A stretch of DNA of 64,000 nucleotides. It comes from Liolophura sinensis (Eukaryota; Mollusca; Polyplacophora; Chitonida; Chitonidae). The stretch covers positions 12,743,191-12,807,190 of the forward strand of contig NC_088300.1 of assembly GCF_032854445.1 (NCBI RefSeq), written 5' to 3'. The translations under genes and the position numbers were made by a program. Below, one piece after another: positions 37,401 through 49,900 of this stretch (position 1 is its first letter; the number at the start of each line of letters is the position of its first letter). Under the pieces are notes generated by a model. That model saw nothing but the letters and a program-made list of their open reading frames with translations. It was not told where the DNA came from and did no database searches.

Positions 37401-40400
37401 GTCAGCCGTATTTACGAGGAATATCGGCCCCGAACAGTACAGACGAGATCATGCACGCTTCGCGCCAGGGATATCAAATATCCACAACATATGTTCCAAC
37501 TAATAAACTGTAACCGGATCTCGGCTCTGGCTGGCATTTGATGAGATATCCAGCCGGAGGATAGTCCATCCTGCTACGCTCTACCCTTTAACAAGCAAGA
37601 GGTGGACAATGGCATGAGGAAAAGCCGTTTGTTATTGTACATTCGTAGACAATGGTAACGCCTAAACCTTGCTCCCATGTGATATCGTTGTAGTAGGGTA
37701 AAGTGTAAAATATTGTTAGATGACAGCACATCCCTAATCTCTCAATGACATAAAGTGCCTTAGAAACGCATCGCTTCATATCTGCAGTGTTCCTATTAAA
37801 AGTTTTAGATTCGTGGTTTTCTTTGTTCATTCAAAAACACATACGAGAAGTAACGAAGTCATTATTACGCTATTCGGTGTTATATCTCATAACAAATAGT
37901 CCAATGTCCAAACCTTTAACATAAGCCCTCGTTTTTAGCAGTGTTTATATTATAACAGCATTGTTTGTGGTTTGTACATTAATCCATTTGGCATAACAAG
38001 TTTTTCAAAACAAGGGTCACAAAAACTGAAAAGTTACAATTGCCATCTACGCAACCACTATTCGACCAATATTTCAGTAACATGAGAAATGATCGATGAA
38101 GCTGAGAAGCATGCGCATTTCAAACATAACCCCGCTGTATAAAGAACAACAACAACAACAACAACGGCGTGCTTCCATAGAGCAGCTTGACAAAAGCTAA
38201 AATACTGTTATTCTAATTACAACACAAGCATATAAGAGCGCAGAGTCTGAAGTTATGGCACTCGAGCACACTACGGATTGCCTTCCTTAATAAAACCTAC
38301 AACATGGTTCACGAGTAGATTCCGTACGCCAATAAAATGGCCCCCTTGCGTTTAAGTTAAAGGGTTTATCCTGGCCTGCACATAGCGGCTGTTAGGGAGT
38401 TAATATGATCACTCCTCTGTGGCGTAGTCACAAAGCATTGACACGACCATTCTACAACTTTCATTGAGTTGCCTATAATTGACGTTTACACAGTCAGGCT
38501 TGGCGTTCGTTGATTTCTGGGGCTTCAAGTCCTTTCCTGCGAGTCAATCGTATTTAGCGGGACAAGTGATCAGATGTGTCATTTGTATAGGCTTCACGAG
38601 GCTTCCTGGTCTCGCAGTGCCAGTCGGGAAGAGTCTATCATTCCCCCATTTCTCACCCCTGAGACGACATTAAACGCTGTAAGCCGGGTTAGAAAATTAA
38701 CAATCAACGAGTTCCCAACAAAGCAGGAACTGGGACGAAGTAGAGCAGAACAAAATCGCCCTTATTGCAAAGTGAATGCTTGATTCAACAACGCATACCA
38801 ATAATTTGTTTAGCTATTCACATCCGCGCACACTTTAAGCCGTTGGTGGGTATATAAGCACCTTTTTGCGGTTTACAACAAAAACCTGGCCCCGATTTTT
38901 CGTGATCACCTGACAATCTTGCCATGAGGCGATTTGAAGCTTACATCGTAGTCTGCCGACGTCCATAAAGTCATCTCACACACTGAACACACATGTTTAA
39001 TGGAAAAACATTCTATCGCAAAACGTGAAATCATGCATAATTTTGTACACGGAAAAAGCTGATTCCTGATAAATATTTTAATACAGCAGATGTCAGTTCT
39101 ATGAACGTGTCGTTGTCGAAGCCATTTTGACTAGATATTTAGATTAACAGTCATGTTATGTACGTTCAGCTTCCCATAAAACCCCTGCCATTTCAGACGC
39201 AACGACGAGGATCTGTACTTTCAGAAGTCTTCAGGGCTATTAGCGATTGATATATCCGCGAAGTTTCGCTGCTAGAAACCTAAAACGAATTGACGTTACA
39301 AGGAGAAAACCATACACGCACACACCAATCAGGACATTGCCGATCACTGCCGTCATAATGTTATCCTTTACTAATGTCAAAATTTAAGCCTCGCACAATG
39401 CTTAATTTTTGTTACAGGAAGTTGAGATTTAGAAAAAGTACGAGGCGGCTCTGGAAACATAAAATATTTCAGAAACACTGAAATGTCATTGTGGAATGAC
39501 CCACTGTAATGAAGGGTATTTCTCCTTGTATGGGAATTTTGCGCATTTCATTGGAATGTTTATGACACTACAAGGTTTAGTTAAAGTCGAAAACTTTGAA
39601 AAATAAACATGAAAACTTATAACTGATCTGACTTTTGGACTGTCTCTAAACTTTCCAATAATCTGGCACAGATATAAATCGCTATGTGCTTTAGTTTGTC
39701 CATTCTATGACCCATTGTGCACTGGCGTACCGGTGCGAAATAGAACTGTAATGTGAGGCATTGTGTTCAGGAACCGCAATATAGGGCGACAAGGAAGTCG
39801 GTATTTTCAACAGGAAAGCCTAGACTCGGTGTAGGCACCAGTGGCTTTTCTGATGAACGACATGCATGAAACAGTGATAAAATGAAACAAAAACAAAACA
39901 AAAAAAAAACAAATTAAAAATCACAACAATCAACCTCGTGAATAATATGTCCGAATAAAAGTATACACATATAGCTTAAACACGGGCAATGATGGAATCG
40001 TATATATGGCTTCATTAACAGTAATATTATGTGTTTAGAGCCGTGCAAAGCCCAACATTATTCAATCATTAACTGCTACTAACAATAATTAAGTGTATAT
40101 GGTTTGTTTTAAAACATCATGCAGTTGTCTTGGCACGTTGACTTAATTCTGTTAAATCCGAGGGATTAAAGTTATTGGTAAAATGGAGACAAGTATAAAC
40201 AGACGCCTTCAAATGTATTTATATGTGCTAACGTTAATGTAATGGTAGGATATATCTGTCGCTAAACTTCGTGACATATTTCATTAAACAGTGTGCTCAA
40301 GTTCCGTCAAGACACTGCACATAGCCATATCGGTGTCACATCCTGGTGAATCAGACGTGTTCTGAGCGTGCTTACGCAACATTGTTCAGCTGAACTCCAT

Positions 40401-42509
40401 TGTAAAGCGTAAGGCGCTATCAACGCTATCAATTCGTAAAATAACATTAGTTTTGCCATTCAAGCGAGACATTAGACGCGTATTACCTCAAAACACGCCA
40501 AGTGTACTCGACCGGGTCGTCGAGGTTCAAAACCGGAAGTGATCCATTTGACATGCGCTGAATGAAATGCATACTCGATCAATAGCAGAAATGGCAGTCG
40601 TCGGATTAAATAGATTGGGCAGAATGGCTGGACGTTCAAAAGTCTAATTTTCGGGGTAATTTAATTCAAACACAGACACAAAGGGCTATGATTCAGATTG
40701 TATTCCATTTATAAAGATGCTATGGTTAACAATTGTCCTGAAGTCTGCGCTTTATTCTCCGGCACAGGAGTACTTGCCAGTAGTTTTCATTAACTGAGCT
40801 CCTAAAAGATGGCATCATTTTCTGATCTAATAAGCGACCTCGTCGGCTCTATTCCTTCGCGATATGAAGGCAATTATTGATGGCCCTGCATTTGATAGCT
40901 CTCCCAACAAACTTAATGCCCCCTAACTGTATGGAGCTTGCAAAGATAAAATGCTCTTAGAACAACTGTTTGACGGAGAGCCAAAACAAACACAAATTAA
41001 CAAAATGCCAAATTCTTCAGCTATTTAGGCAAATCAAAAATTATTCTCACTACTTGAATACCGAAATTCTTTTTTAAAATTTTCTGCAACTTACTTTCCC
41101 AGACTTTTAAGTGGAAAATATATCTGTGCAAAATATCATCATTTTGTGGGAGAAATACTGTGGTTTAAGACCTAGGTGTAAAAGTGTATATCTTTGCTGA
41201 TATTTATACGTGTACATTTCCCTGGTTAGGATAGTAATATAGGGTATGGAAATCCCTATTTTAACATGCCCAAGTGACTCAGTGACAGATGAAACCACAA
41301 ATCACCGGATCCTTACACTTACATAGACTGATAATTTTACGCAGTAAGTTTATAACTTCGCTGTTTCTTTCATCGTTATTGCCCTGGTCATCTCGGTCAG
41401 ACTCATCAGTTATGAGTTGAAGGATATCTTTATTTAAGACGCTTCATGTGCGCCATAGAAACCTAGCCAAAGAACAAGAGTATCGCGGATGATGTATTAG
41501 TGATGTGTTCGGTCTGATCATCACTGGCCGATACGGAGGAGTCCCAGCGGTGATTTTCCTCTTATTGATTGGTCATAGCCGCTTAGCCCCTGTGAGAGAA
41601 TCATCAGGCAACTGGTCCCGAAGAAAACGGGCGAGGCAGCGCTGGGTTTCGATCAGACAGGCAGCCTTAAACAAACAAGTTATTGATTAGGATGAAGTGC
41701 TGGCACGGTGAGAGAGACAGACCATTACACTCTCTGCGTGCTTCTAATTGGCGGAGGGGATTCCAACCAGTGGGAGAGAGCAGCAAATCGCGCTCTCTTT
41801 TCTCCCATTGTTAGATAAAGAAAACACCATTATGCTGTTAGACAGATTGCTCACCTCCTTAATCAGGACGGAAAGCAAATAGCTGTAAATCTAGGAGAAT
41901 CTGGGAAGCCAGCAATCGAGCATTTCTTAAGAGGACAGTCTTGTAGGAATTGGACAGAGAAGGCCAACACTCTTAGGGTGCGTAAGCTAGCAGGCGTCGT
42001 TCAGTCAACATCTCCGGCCCAGAATCAAACTGGTGTACTCGGAACGTTCTGTTATTTCGCACAGTTCTTCACCAACTGGCGGTCAGTCCAGACCCAGGAA
42101 CAATCCACCCAACCACACCTCATACTACCCCACACGACTGTTCATTGCCCGAACACTTTCCCACCAGACACAACCTTGGCAAAAAATCCCTCCGGATTAC
42201 GACTGGTCATTGCACCTGTCAGAATCATAGCAACAGTTTTTTTTAAACAGAAACAAATTCTGTTTTCACCAGAAATAAATTCTGTTTTCAACGAAAATAA
42301 CTCCTGTCTTCATCAATCTTCACAATATGGTCTCCAAAGTGGGGCAAATCTATACTCTTCATTAATTTATTCATTTATTCGTTCTTTCCATCAAATTCTT
42401 TGCGTAAATTCATATTATAAATGCTGGTATTTCGTGATTTACTTTCAGTTGACTATCCTGTGCTTGTCCACAATTATGTAATGAATGCAAGCATCATGTA
42501 AAGCCCTAG
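34482..42509. other. Non-coding interval with several complex patches
   Basis: No gene recognised. More balanced patches lie at 35080-35370, 36060-36380, 38240-38690 and 41500-41900, within AT-rich background. A (CAA)n tract is at about 38146-38165. The 167-codon frame at 41978-42481 has no domain and ends in low-complexity AT-rich sequence. It includes a degenerate 22-bp repeat at 42253-42315. Confidence 0.5.
38146..38165 (+). repeat. (CAA)n microsatellite
   Basis: Six to seven units of CAA. Confidence 0.8.
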
Positions 42510-42514
42510 GAGTA

Positions 42515-42841
42515 AGCTGGACGTGGTCTGGTGGTTAAAGGCTCTTGTCATTCAATCGTTAGGTCACACGAAACTCATCCCGTGGAAAAGGAATTTGTGC
42601 ATTGCTCCATCTCATTCCTAGTGGGGCCTTGAATAACACTGGTTTGGCCGTTTGCCCAGACCACTTTCTTCCACCAATATTGTGCGCATCTCTGCGCATC
42701 ACATATGGGATGTTCGATAGTAAATTGGAACATGCCAAAGGTCAGTGGTTTTATACGGCGTACGTCCGTTTCTTCCACGCATAAAAACTGAATACGTGAA
42801 CTGTTTTGGAATATGGCGTTAAACAGCAACCAAAAACAAAC
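42515..42841 (+). mobile_element. Second tRNA-derived SINE family, diverged copy
   Basis: The head ACGTGGTCTGGTGGTTAAAG resembles a tRNA A box, and GGTCACACGAAACTC is a degraded B-box region. The 3' end, TGGAATATGGCGTTAAACAG followed by CAACCAAAAACAAAC, resembles the family-1 tail, but the body (about 42575-42780) is unrelated to family 1. Family assignment is by pattern only. Confidence 0.6.
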
Positions 42842-45800
42842 GTATAAATGGATGATTAAATATAGTGCTGGATATAAAGAATTGTGTATGAAATTAAATC
42901 ATTTAGATCGGCAGCATATTAGAGATTTCCTGAAATAAACCTGCAAAAACGACTCTAGATGATGATGAAGTGGTAAACACACACTTAACTTTAATCCAGT
43001 GATTGAAGAATACAATAAATTATACCTTAGGAGAAGCGCAAAGATTTATGTTCAAGTTACAATTCACATTTGGATTTAGCATATGCATTACGCACGTTCT
43101 ATCATCCATTCGCTTTGACAGAGAAAAGAATCCACAATGACTGGAAATCTCCGAGCAATAGGATTTGTCTGACTTGATTCCCACTCAGCAGAGTTAGTAT
43201 ATTTTTGTCTTCTTCGCATATATATGACTAAGAAAAAATTTACCCATCTGATGTAATACCAGTGGCTATGTCATCGAAAATCATGACAAACTAATGTAGT
43301 TTAAGAGTTCTAATCTGTCTCAATCCGCGAGTAGGGATGGTTATTAAAACATGACGCAATTTCAGGTTGTAATACAAGACTGTCGTGTTATTAGGTTTTG
43401 TTATGTAAAAGACAGGAAAAACGCCGACGTTTATACCCAGTTTAATCCGACTGAGACAATTGACAATGTGGATAATTTTATTGGGCCATTATTCATAGCT
43501 TATGTAATAACGTCTCAGGAATACTGATTGGCGGAAGGGGTAATTGAGGAATATGGCGGATAATGGAATGTTGGCAAAATATACTCCCAGGCAAAGAACG
43601 GAGATCAGTTTGGTATTTTTTCATAGTATTATTAAACTGTAATGGAACTTTGGACTCAATGTCACGAAAAAAGGGCTATTTGTTACATAACTCTGACATA
43701 ACTGGTCTCTTAAGCATGAGTCGTTGGCCTCTTCTACGATGCTATAAACAAGGAAATGCGAGGTGATTTATTTTGGAGAAAAAAGTGGAAGAAGGCTACA
43801 TGGTATTTAAGCCCACTATAACCATGGCTTTCAAAGTTATGAGAAGCGTGACGTAATATCCAATATATGGCTAAACAGAAATTACAATATCATGAGGTTA
43901 TGTCATACAGGAAGTGATTATAGCCCATCTGTGAAACTTTTTACCAATTTTGCTTGTCGAAGATCGACTTCGAATGTAATGTGGGAGCAAATGTATGGGT
44001 ATACCTTACAAAGACAAATGTGCAGCGGATTCTAAATGCATGCTTCATGAAGACAAACATTCTCTTTCTCCGAATACATTAATATAAACTGAACGCTGAG
44101 AGTTTTGATGGCTTGTTTGTGTTTATACCTGTACTTATCTTAGATCACAAAATAGCTAAAGAGTCAACGATCTGCCGGTCAAGTGACTGGGCCAACAATT
44201 CGTGACTTGTCAACCAAACCACAGCCAACATTGTGAGCAGGTGTCCAGAGTTATTGGAAATATCACCAGCACACCTGAACTCCAATAAAACGACGGACTC
44301 CAAGGACGGCATTTCTTAGGCATCATAAATAAAAAAAAAATTGGAGATATGCGGTAACACACATTTTTCTTTAATTCGCGTTTTGCTTTCGATTGACAGC
44401 GTCATAGCAATGACACCATGGCAGAAAATATCGACAAAGTAATAAGCTGAAACTCTAATGATAACATATATAAATTCTAGAATTCTTCGTAAAATGGCCC
44501 CAAAAAGGTTAATGTCATGACATCGGCAGATCTAAGCGTTAAGTAAACATTTTACTATTAGAACTGACCATCCTAATACACATCAACACCTTAGATATGA
44601 TTCAAACTCTATTTTATTCTTTGACTGGGGCATACATGATGATGACTTCATCATATATTTCAGTGCATGGTATTGTGGACAGCGGACAGCTTTAAAGAGG
44701 ACAAAATCGAAGTTCTCGAATTACACAACTTTCCTATCGCGAGGAAGGTGCTTACCTTTCAATCACTACAGGGCACGCAAGGCGCGGGTTCAGTACTAGC
44801 CTTGGGGTGGGGATTAATAGATTTCCCCACTTTCATTGATTGTGGGGCTTGGTGACAATAAGCGCTCGAGCGGCATCTTAAGCAGATTATCGTTCGCTAA
44901 GACCACTAGTCTGCATATCTCAACGTCACATGGGGCAGGTGATCTTCAAAGGGTTTCGTGTAATATCACTTGAACGACCCATGTAATATCACTTGAACGA
45001 CTTATTATCACTACCAACACTATGTATGTCCTAGCAACTGAAATACATCTAAACTCCGTAAGAACTGCGCCACGACCCTCCTCAGATGTTAAATGGATTA
45101 AAATTATATTTCACTACCTAGTATATTATAGTCGTGTGTGATTAGGAAATAGAGAAATTGTACGGAGAGATGTAAATCCCTGTTAATCGGTACATGATGC
45201 CTGGAAATGGTCAAGTATTTGTGGTGCTACAGGGAGGAAAATATGCCCACAAGACGGAGGGTAAGATGGTGAAACGTTCTTTGAAGGAGTCACATATGTA
45301 CTCGTGAAAACGGTTGTTGAATATATACTTCCATAGGGTATCGCCCACCCCCACCCCCCACCACCAAAAAAAAAAATTCATAGTGTGTACATTTATTAGC
45401 ATGTATCTTTGCAAACTAATCTTGCTCAATCAATGGCAATCCTCACAAATATACAACAAATTTCGTTAAAGATAAATAATCCATGATATCGGAAAAAGAA
45501 ATCCGGGCAAATCTAGAGATTACCTTTTAAACATCTAAAACATTTCAAACTTCTAAAATCTAAAAGACTGTTTGTAGTTTGTTCATTAGAAGAACACCGT
45601 TGTAACGTCAGAGACTGAGTCTCCAGACGTTAGCAAAGGGAGCATTGTCTGTCATCAAACAAGCACCTTTAATGAGACAGGCGAGAGGAAGAGGCGAATT
45701 GCCGGAAATGAGGGGATTGGACCACGACAAAGATACTTTGCTGCAAATTTCCCAGATCTGTTCGGATCATGTCTTTGGCGACAGGCCCTCGGGCAATTAT

Positions 45801-46213
45801 TTACTGCTGTTAGGAGATAAGGCAGCAAAACACATGACAGTGATATATTAGGCTGCACCGGAGTCCCGCTCGACATTGGGGAGTAGGATCGGGGTGTGGA
45901 AAATGAGTACGTTAATTGTGACTGCAACCCTCGACAGGCGCCATCAGACATCACAGTTACTGATTACAGAGAAAGAAAGAAACATCGACCATAAACGTCA
46001 CCTCACAGTCTTTGTATTATCCTCAGTTTTCACCCAAAATGAGAATCACCATCTCCGCTCTTAGTTTTGGCCAAAACATCACGTGGTATCAAACAAACTC
46101 TCCTATAATGTGCCCTGCTGAATCAGCCTGATTGCAAAAGGAGATGCAAAGTAGAAGAGTAACTCATGACAGTTGAGTTTTACATTTTCCATTCCGTACA
46201 TGTATGTGTACTC
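42842..46213. other. Non-coding interval
   Basis: No gene recognised. Contains a 23-bp-period direct duplication at 44960-45004, a C-rich tract (45344-45363), and a candidate regulatory island at 45590-45980. Confidence 0.55.
44960..45004 (+). repeat. Short direct duplication
   Basis: TGTAATATCACTTGAACGAC occurs twice, 23 bp apart. Confidence 0.85.
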
Positions 46214-46461
46214 TATTTCGTTAGGATACTGCCTATAGGGCCATTCCCCCATGTTTATTTCGTTAGGATACTGCCTATAGGGCCATTCCCCATGTTTATT
46301 TCGTTAGGATACTGTCTATAGGGCCATTCCCCATGTTTATTTCGTTAGGATACTGCCTATAGGGTCATTCCCCATGTTTATTTCGTTAGGATACTGCCTA
46401 TAGGGTCATTCCCCATGTTTATTTCGTTAGGATACTGCCTATAGGGCCATTCCCCATGTTT
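46214..46461 (+). repeat. Minisatellite, six copies of a 41-bp unit
   Basis: The unit starts TATTTCGTTAGGATACTGCC and continues TATAGGGYCATTCCCCATGTT. Copies differ at one or two positions (GCC/GTC, CTGCC/CTGTC) and the first has one extra C. The high identity points to recent slippage or unequal exchange. There are no spacers, so it is not a CRISPR array. Confidence 0.95.
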
Positions 46462-46679
46462 CAATCTTGAAACGACGTGTCATCGTACTTTAAGGTTAAT
46501 ATGTGTTTCATGATGACATCGAATACTGAATGGTATGTTTGAATTTTTTCCAGACCGAGTCAAGTATTACGTTACGTAATGTCCCCATGGAACGTTCAGT
46601 CAGGTGTCCTAATGGAAAGTTCAGTCACGTGTCATCGTGGAAACTTTCTAGCCGCCAACTTTCAAACCACTTTCATTGG

Positions 46680-46938
46680 TTTATTTTGATTGGTGTTTTA
46701 CGCCGTACTCAAGAATATTTCACTTATACGACGGCGGCCAGCTTCATTGTGGGAGGAAACCAGGCAGAGCCCGGTGGAAACCTACGACTATCCGCAGGTT
46801 GCTGACAGACCTTCCCACGTACAGCCGGAGAGGAAGCCAGCATGAGCTGAACTTGAACTCACATCGACCGCATTGGTGAGAGGCTCCTGGGTCATTACGC
46901 TGCACTAGACCGCTAACCAACTGAGCCACGGAGGCCCC
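46680..46938 (-). mobile_element. tRNA-derived SINE (family 1), full-length reference copy
   Basis: Minus strand: GGGGCCTCCGTGGCTCAGTT head with A box TGGCTCAGTTGG; GTGAGTTCAAGTTCAGCTCA as the B-box region; CTTCCTCTCCGGCTGTACGT; a CCGGGCTCTGCCTGG-type block; TTTCCTCCCA; a GCCGTCGTATAAGTGAAATA block; and the tail ACGGCGTAAAACACCAATCA. About 259 bp, and the most complete copy here together with 62043-62310. It has no protein-coding capacity and would depend on a LINE partner. Confidence 0.92.
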
Positions 46939-49900
46939 TCGTTAGCTTATAATTTCACCTCTAGGAAACAGCACGCATATATAGAATGTACCAGCACAGA
47001 ATGTGATAGATAAGTTTACCACTGACTATGCGAGTAAAAGAAACAAATTTTGATTTGATCGCGTTGTGGCGTTATATCAAAGGTGACAATGCATGTCAGT
47101 ATCAATGTTTCGTGATGAAAGTGTGTAGCACACAAATAGTGCTTAAGGAGACAGTACGATTACACTGTATTCTAGAAATGGAACGATAGCTAATAAGTTG
47201 GCCATCTTTACGGCTTGAGTTTAATCGACAGGACAGTTAGGCCCCTATAGGCAAAACATGTGTTTTATCCAATTCCAAAAACATCCAATTAAGGCATGTG
47301 AATTAAGTAATGAATTCTAATATAAACATTCGCAAATTATCGTTCATTTCACTTCATGAAATAAAATTATAAATAGATACACAGGATTGTTTAGAAACCC
47401 TGCATAAACTATCGTTGCTGGTATCACTCGACGGGTCAAGTAATACAGTCAAGGATGAGTTGAACGTCGACTTGTTTTGTATCACATGTAACTATCCTTT
47501 TCTGCTGGTGGCTCACGATCGAGACATCTTACATATGTGACAAAAACAAGCCACTCGTTTCCTAATTACAGACAACACGCAAAAAACTCAATGACATTCT
47601 AATTTTATTAAGAACGACTTAGGTAGGTTTATTCATTTATTTTTCTACAGCTTATTTCAAAATCTCTAATAGGCTTCTTTTTTTTCTTAAGCCCGTTATG
47701 TTAGGCCATTATATGCGTGTGTCAGTATACGTGTGGTGGGACATCTGCCCCTAGCGTAATTATATCCGTAGTGCTAAAAAGTGTTCACCAGGCAACTGCA
47801 ATTTGCAAACCAGTCCAACTGCAAAAACGTCACTTTAACTGGGATTTGAAGGGAAAGACGGAGAGAGGAATATTCCTCTAAGTAAGTAATAAGCAAATAC
47901 ACATGCATCTCGAGGCAAGACACTAGTGCGATCTGCATGTAATAGGCTATAATGGCCTATGGGTATGAACTCATACTAAAACAGATCGGGGCATCATCAG
48001 GTTTTACTGTATATTTGCAAGATTTAAGTAATGTCACTGCAGACCATCTCCCAGCGGGGAGGCACGCCATTAAGACTATTGCACACGGCGACGCATGGCG
48101 ACAAAGGGGTAATGTTTTAATGAGATAATTATCAACGCCACTAACAATCAATGGGCACTTTATTTGTATTGGGTGTCACTTCAGTTTCTGAATGTCAGAC
48201 ATTATACCATCGACGATTTGTAGAGTTTGATGTCAACTTGCCTGTTTCTGTAGATATATATTGTACTAATAACATCAAATAATTGACTAATTGCAAACAC
48301 AGTCATGCAGATTGTCATTTCAGATAAATTCCGTTAAATGCTCGATGGAAGGGTTTCTGCTGACTTCATTAGTTTGTCACTTAATTTCCATGCCAAGTGT
48401 ATAATGTTTCCGTTATTTTATAATATCAAAGATGCGGATAACTTTCTGCACAACATTTATACCAGTATATAATATTAGAATGGTAAAGTATGCACATGTA
48501 ACAAGCCACGAAATAATGTTTTGAAAAGTGCTTGCGACACCTTGATGACAGAGATCTTGCTACAGAAATAACTAACATTTATCATGGAATAAATCTACAC
48601 CGATAGTAAACACCGATGAATGACTTAGCTCTTCGTATATACAATATAGTCTACAAAAATTTATGAACGTTTTCCACAGTGTTTGCGTCCGGTGTAATCT
48701 GTTGTGAATCAAAAAACGAAGTAAATAAAAATCAGAGGCGTAATATCCTAATCTCTCAGCAAATGTTAAGCGTTTTTCAACACATATCAACTGGGAAGTA
48801 AAATCTAAGAATTGATTTTAGAGTATATCGCTTTGCAATTTGCTAGGCATCAATATTTTGCTCAAAGAGTATTTCCTAAAAGTATTTGTATTTTTTTTTA
48901 CCGAATTCTGCTTAAGTCATAGTACTACAGGGAGCGTGTAGTTTGCCACTATTTCACCATCTACATGAAGTTAGCAGTAAATTGAGGGTCAAATGATCAC
49001 CATTTGCCAACTGTCACACTGCCGTCTCTCATCTGATTTATTTTATTAATGTTGTCAACCAGTTTCCAAAGTATGTACGTCTCTACGAAGGCGACACGAA
49101 CTGAATGCGCTGATACTGACGATATGAGCAAGGGGAAGTTACTCATGGTGATGCGTTTAACGAAGCCTGGTGCATGGTTGTCAAGTATATCATAGTGATG
49201 GCTAATTTTTAGCGAAACAATATATATGTGTATGCCTGTACATGATAACACTCTGAGTTGGTTGCTCCTTTGTTATACGCCATGCTAACATACACTGAAA
49301 GGGCCTGGTGAATTTTTGGTGTGAGAAAGTCACATAGTGAGTCTTCACACTGAAATATTGCTCCATGGGGATTCCAACAACGGGACTCCGGTGAAACTGC
49401 TAGTCCCTTATGGAAACTTGAAAATCATTTATATCTCGGACTAAAATATGTCAATTTTGATCCAGCCACAATAGCAGCCATCTGCTTGGTCTTTGATAGG
49501 CCGTCAGATTTGGCTTCAAAGCTGCTACTGTTAATCGATTCAAATAATCCAAACAATCTCCTATATATATCAATCACCCGAAGCTATTTTCTCTCTAATG
49601 ATGGGGTACAGTTTCCCGGGTTAGAACGCCTCACGGAAAAAATATCCTCTAATGTCAAAGTGCGAGGCGAAAAGAGTTGGTAGTGATAATGTTTGATTGT
49701 GTTAAATGCCACAGATCCCTCCGTCTCCCGCCGCCTGGCAGGACAAGCCGTCTGCGGGTGACGGTGGCCGTACACTGTTTCTCAGCATAGATGGTTAGTT
49801 GGCCGACCAGACGTCACGCCTGGACTGTTGTAACCCAATCATATAATTATAGGATAGTTAGATCTTCAGACACCTACTATATTCCTCCATGAATCATCTA

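Noticed and set aside
37222-37541. Frame with CPYC...CVIC cysteine pairs resembling a zinc-binding motif
   Set aside because: The spacing fits no known finger, a second overlapping frame exists, and no splice-supported context is visible.
41978-42481. 167-codon plus-strand open frame
   Set aside because: The longest frame outside Six1/2 after its exon, but no domain; its second half is AT-rich low complexity and includes a short degenerate repeat.
46214-46461. CRISPR-like regular repeat array
   Set aside because: Repeats are directly adjacent with no unique spacers, and the DNA is animal.
46676-46879. Open frames through the SINE copies (also at 8381-8584, 10382-10579, 57021-57230)
   Set aside because: They share peptides such as SRIFHLY only because the SINE is repeated; SINEs encode no protein.
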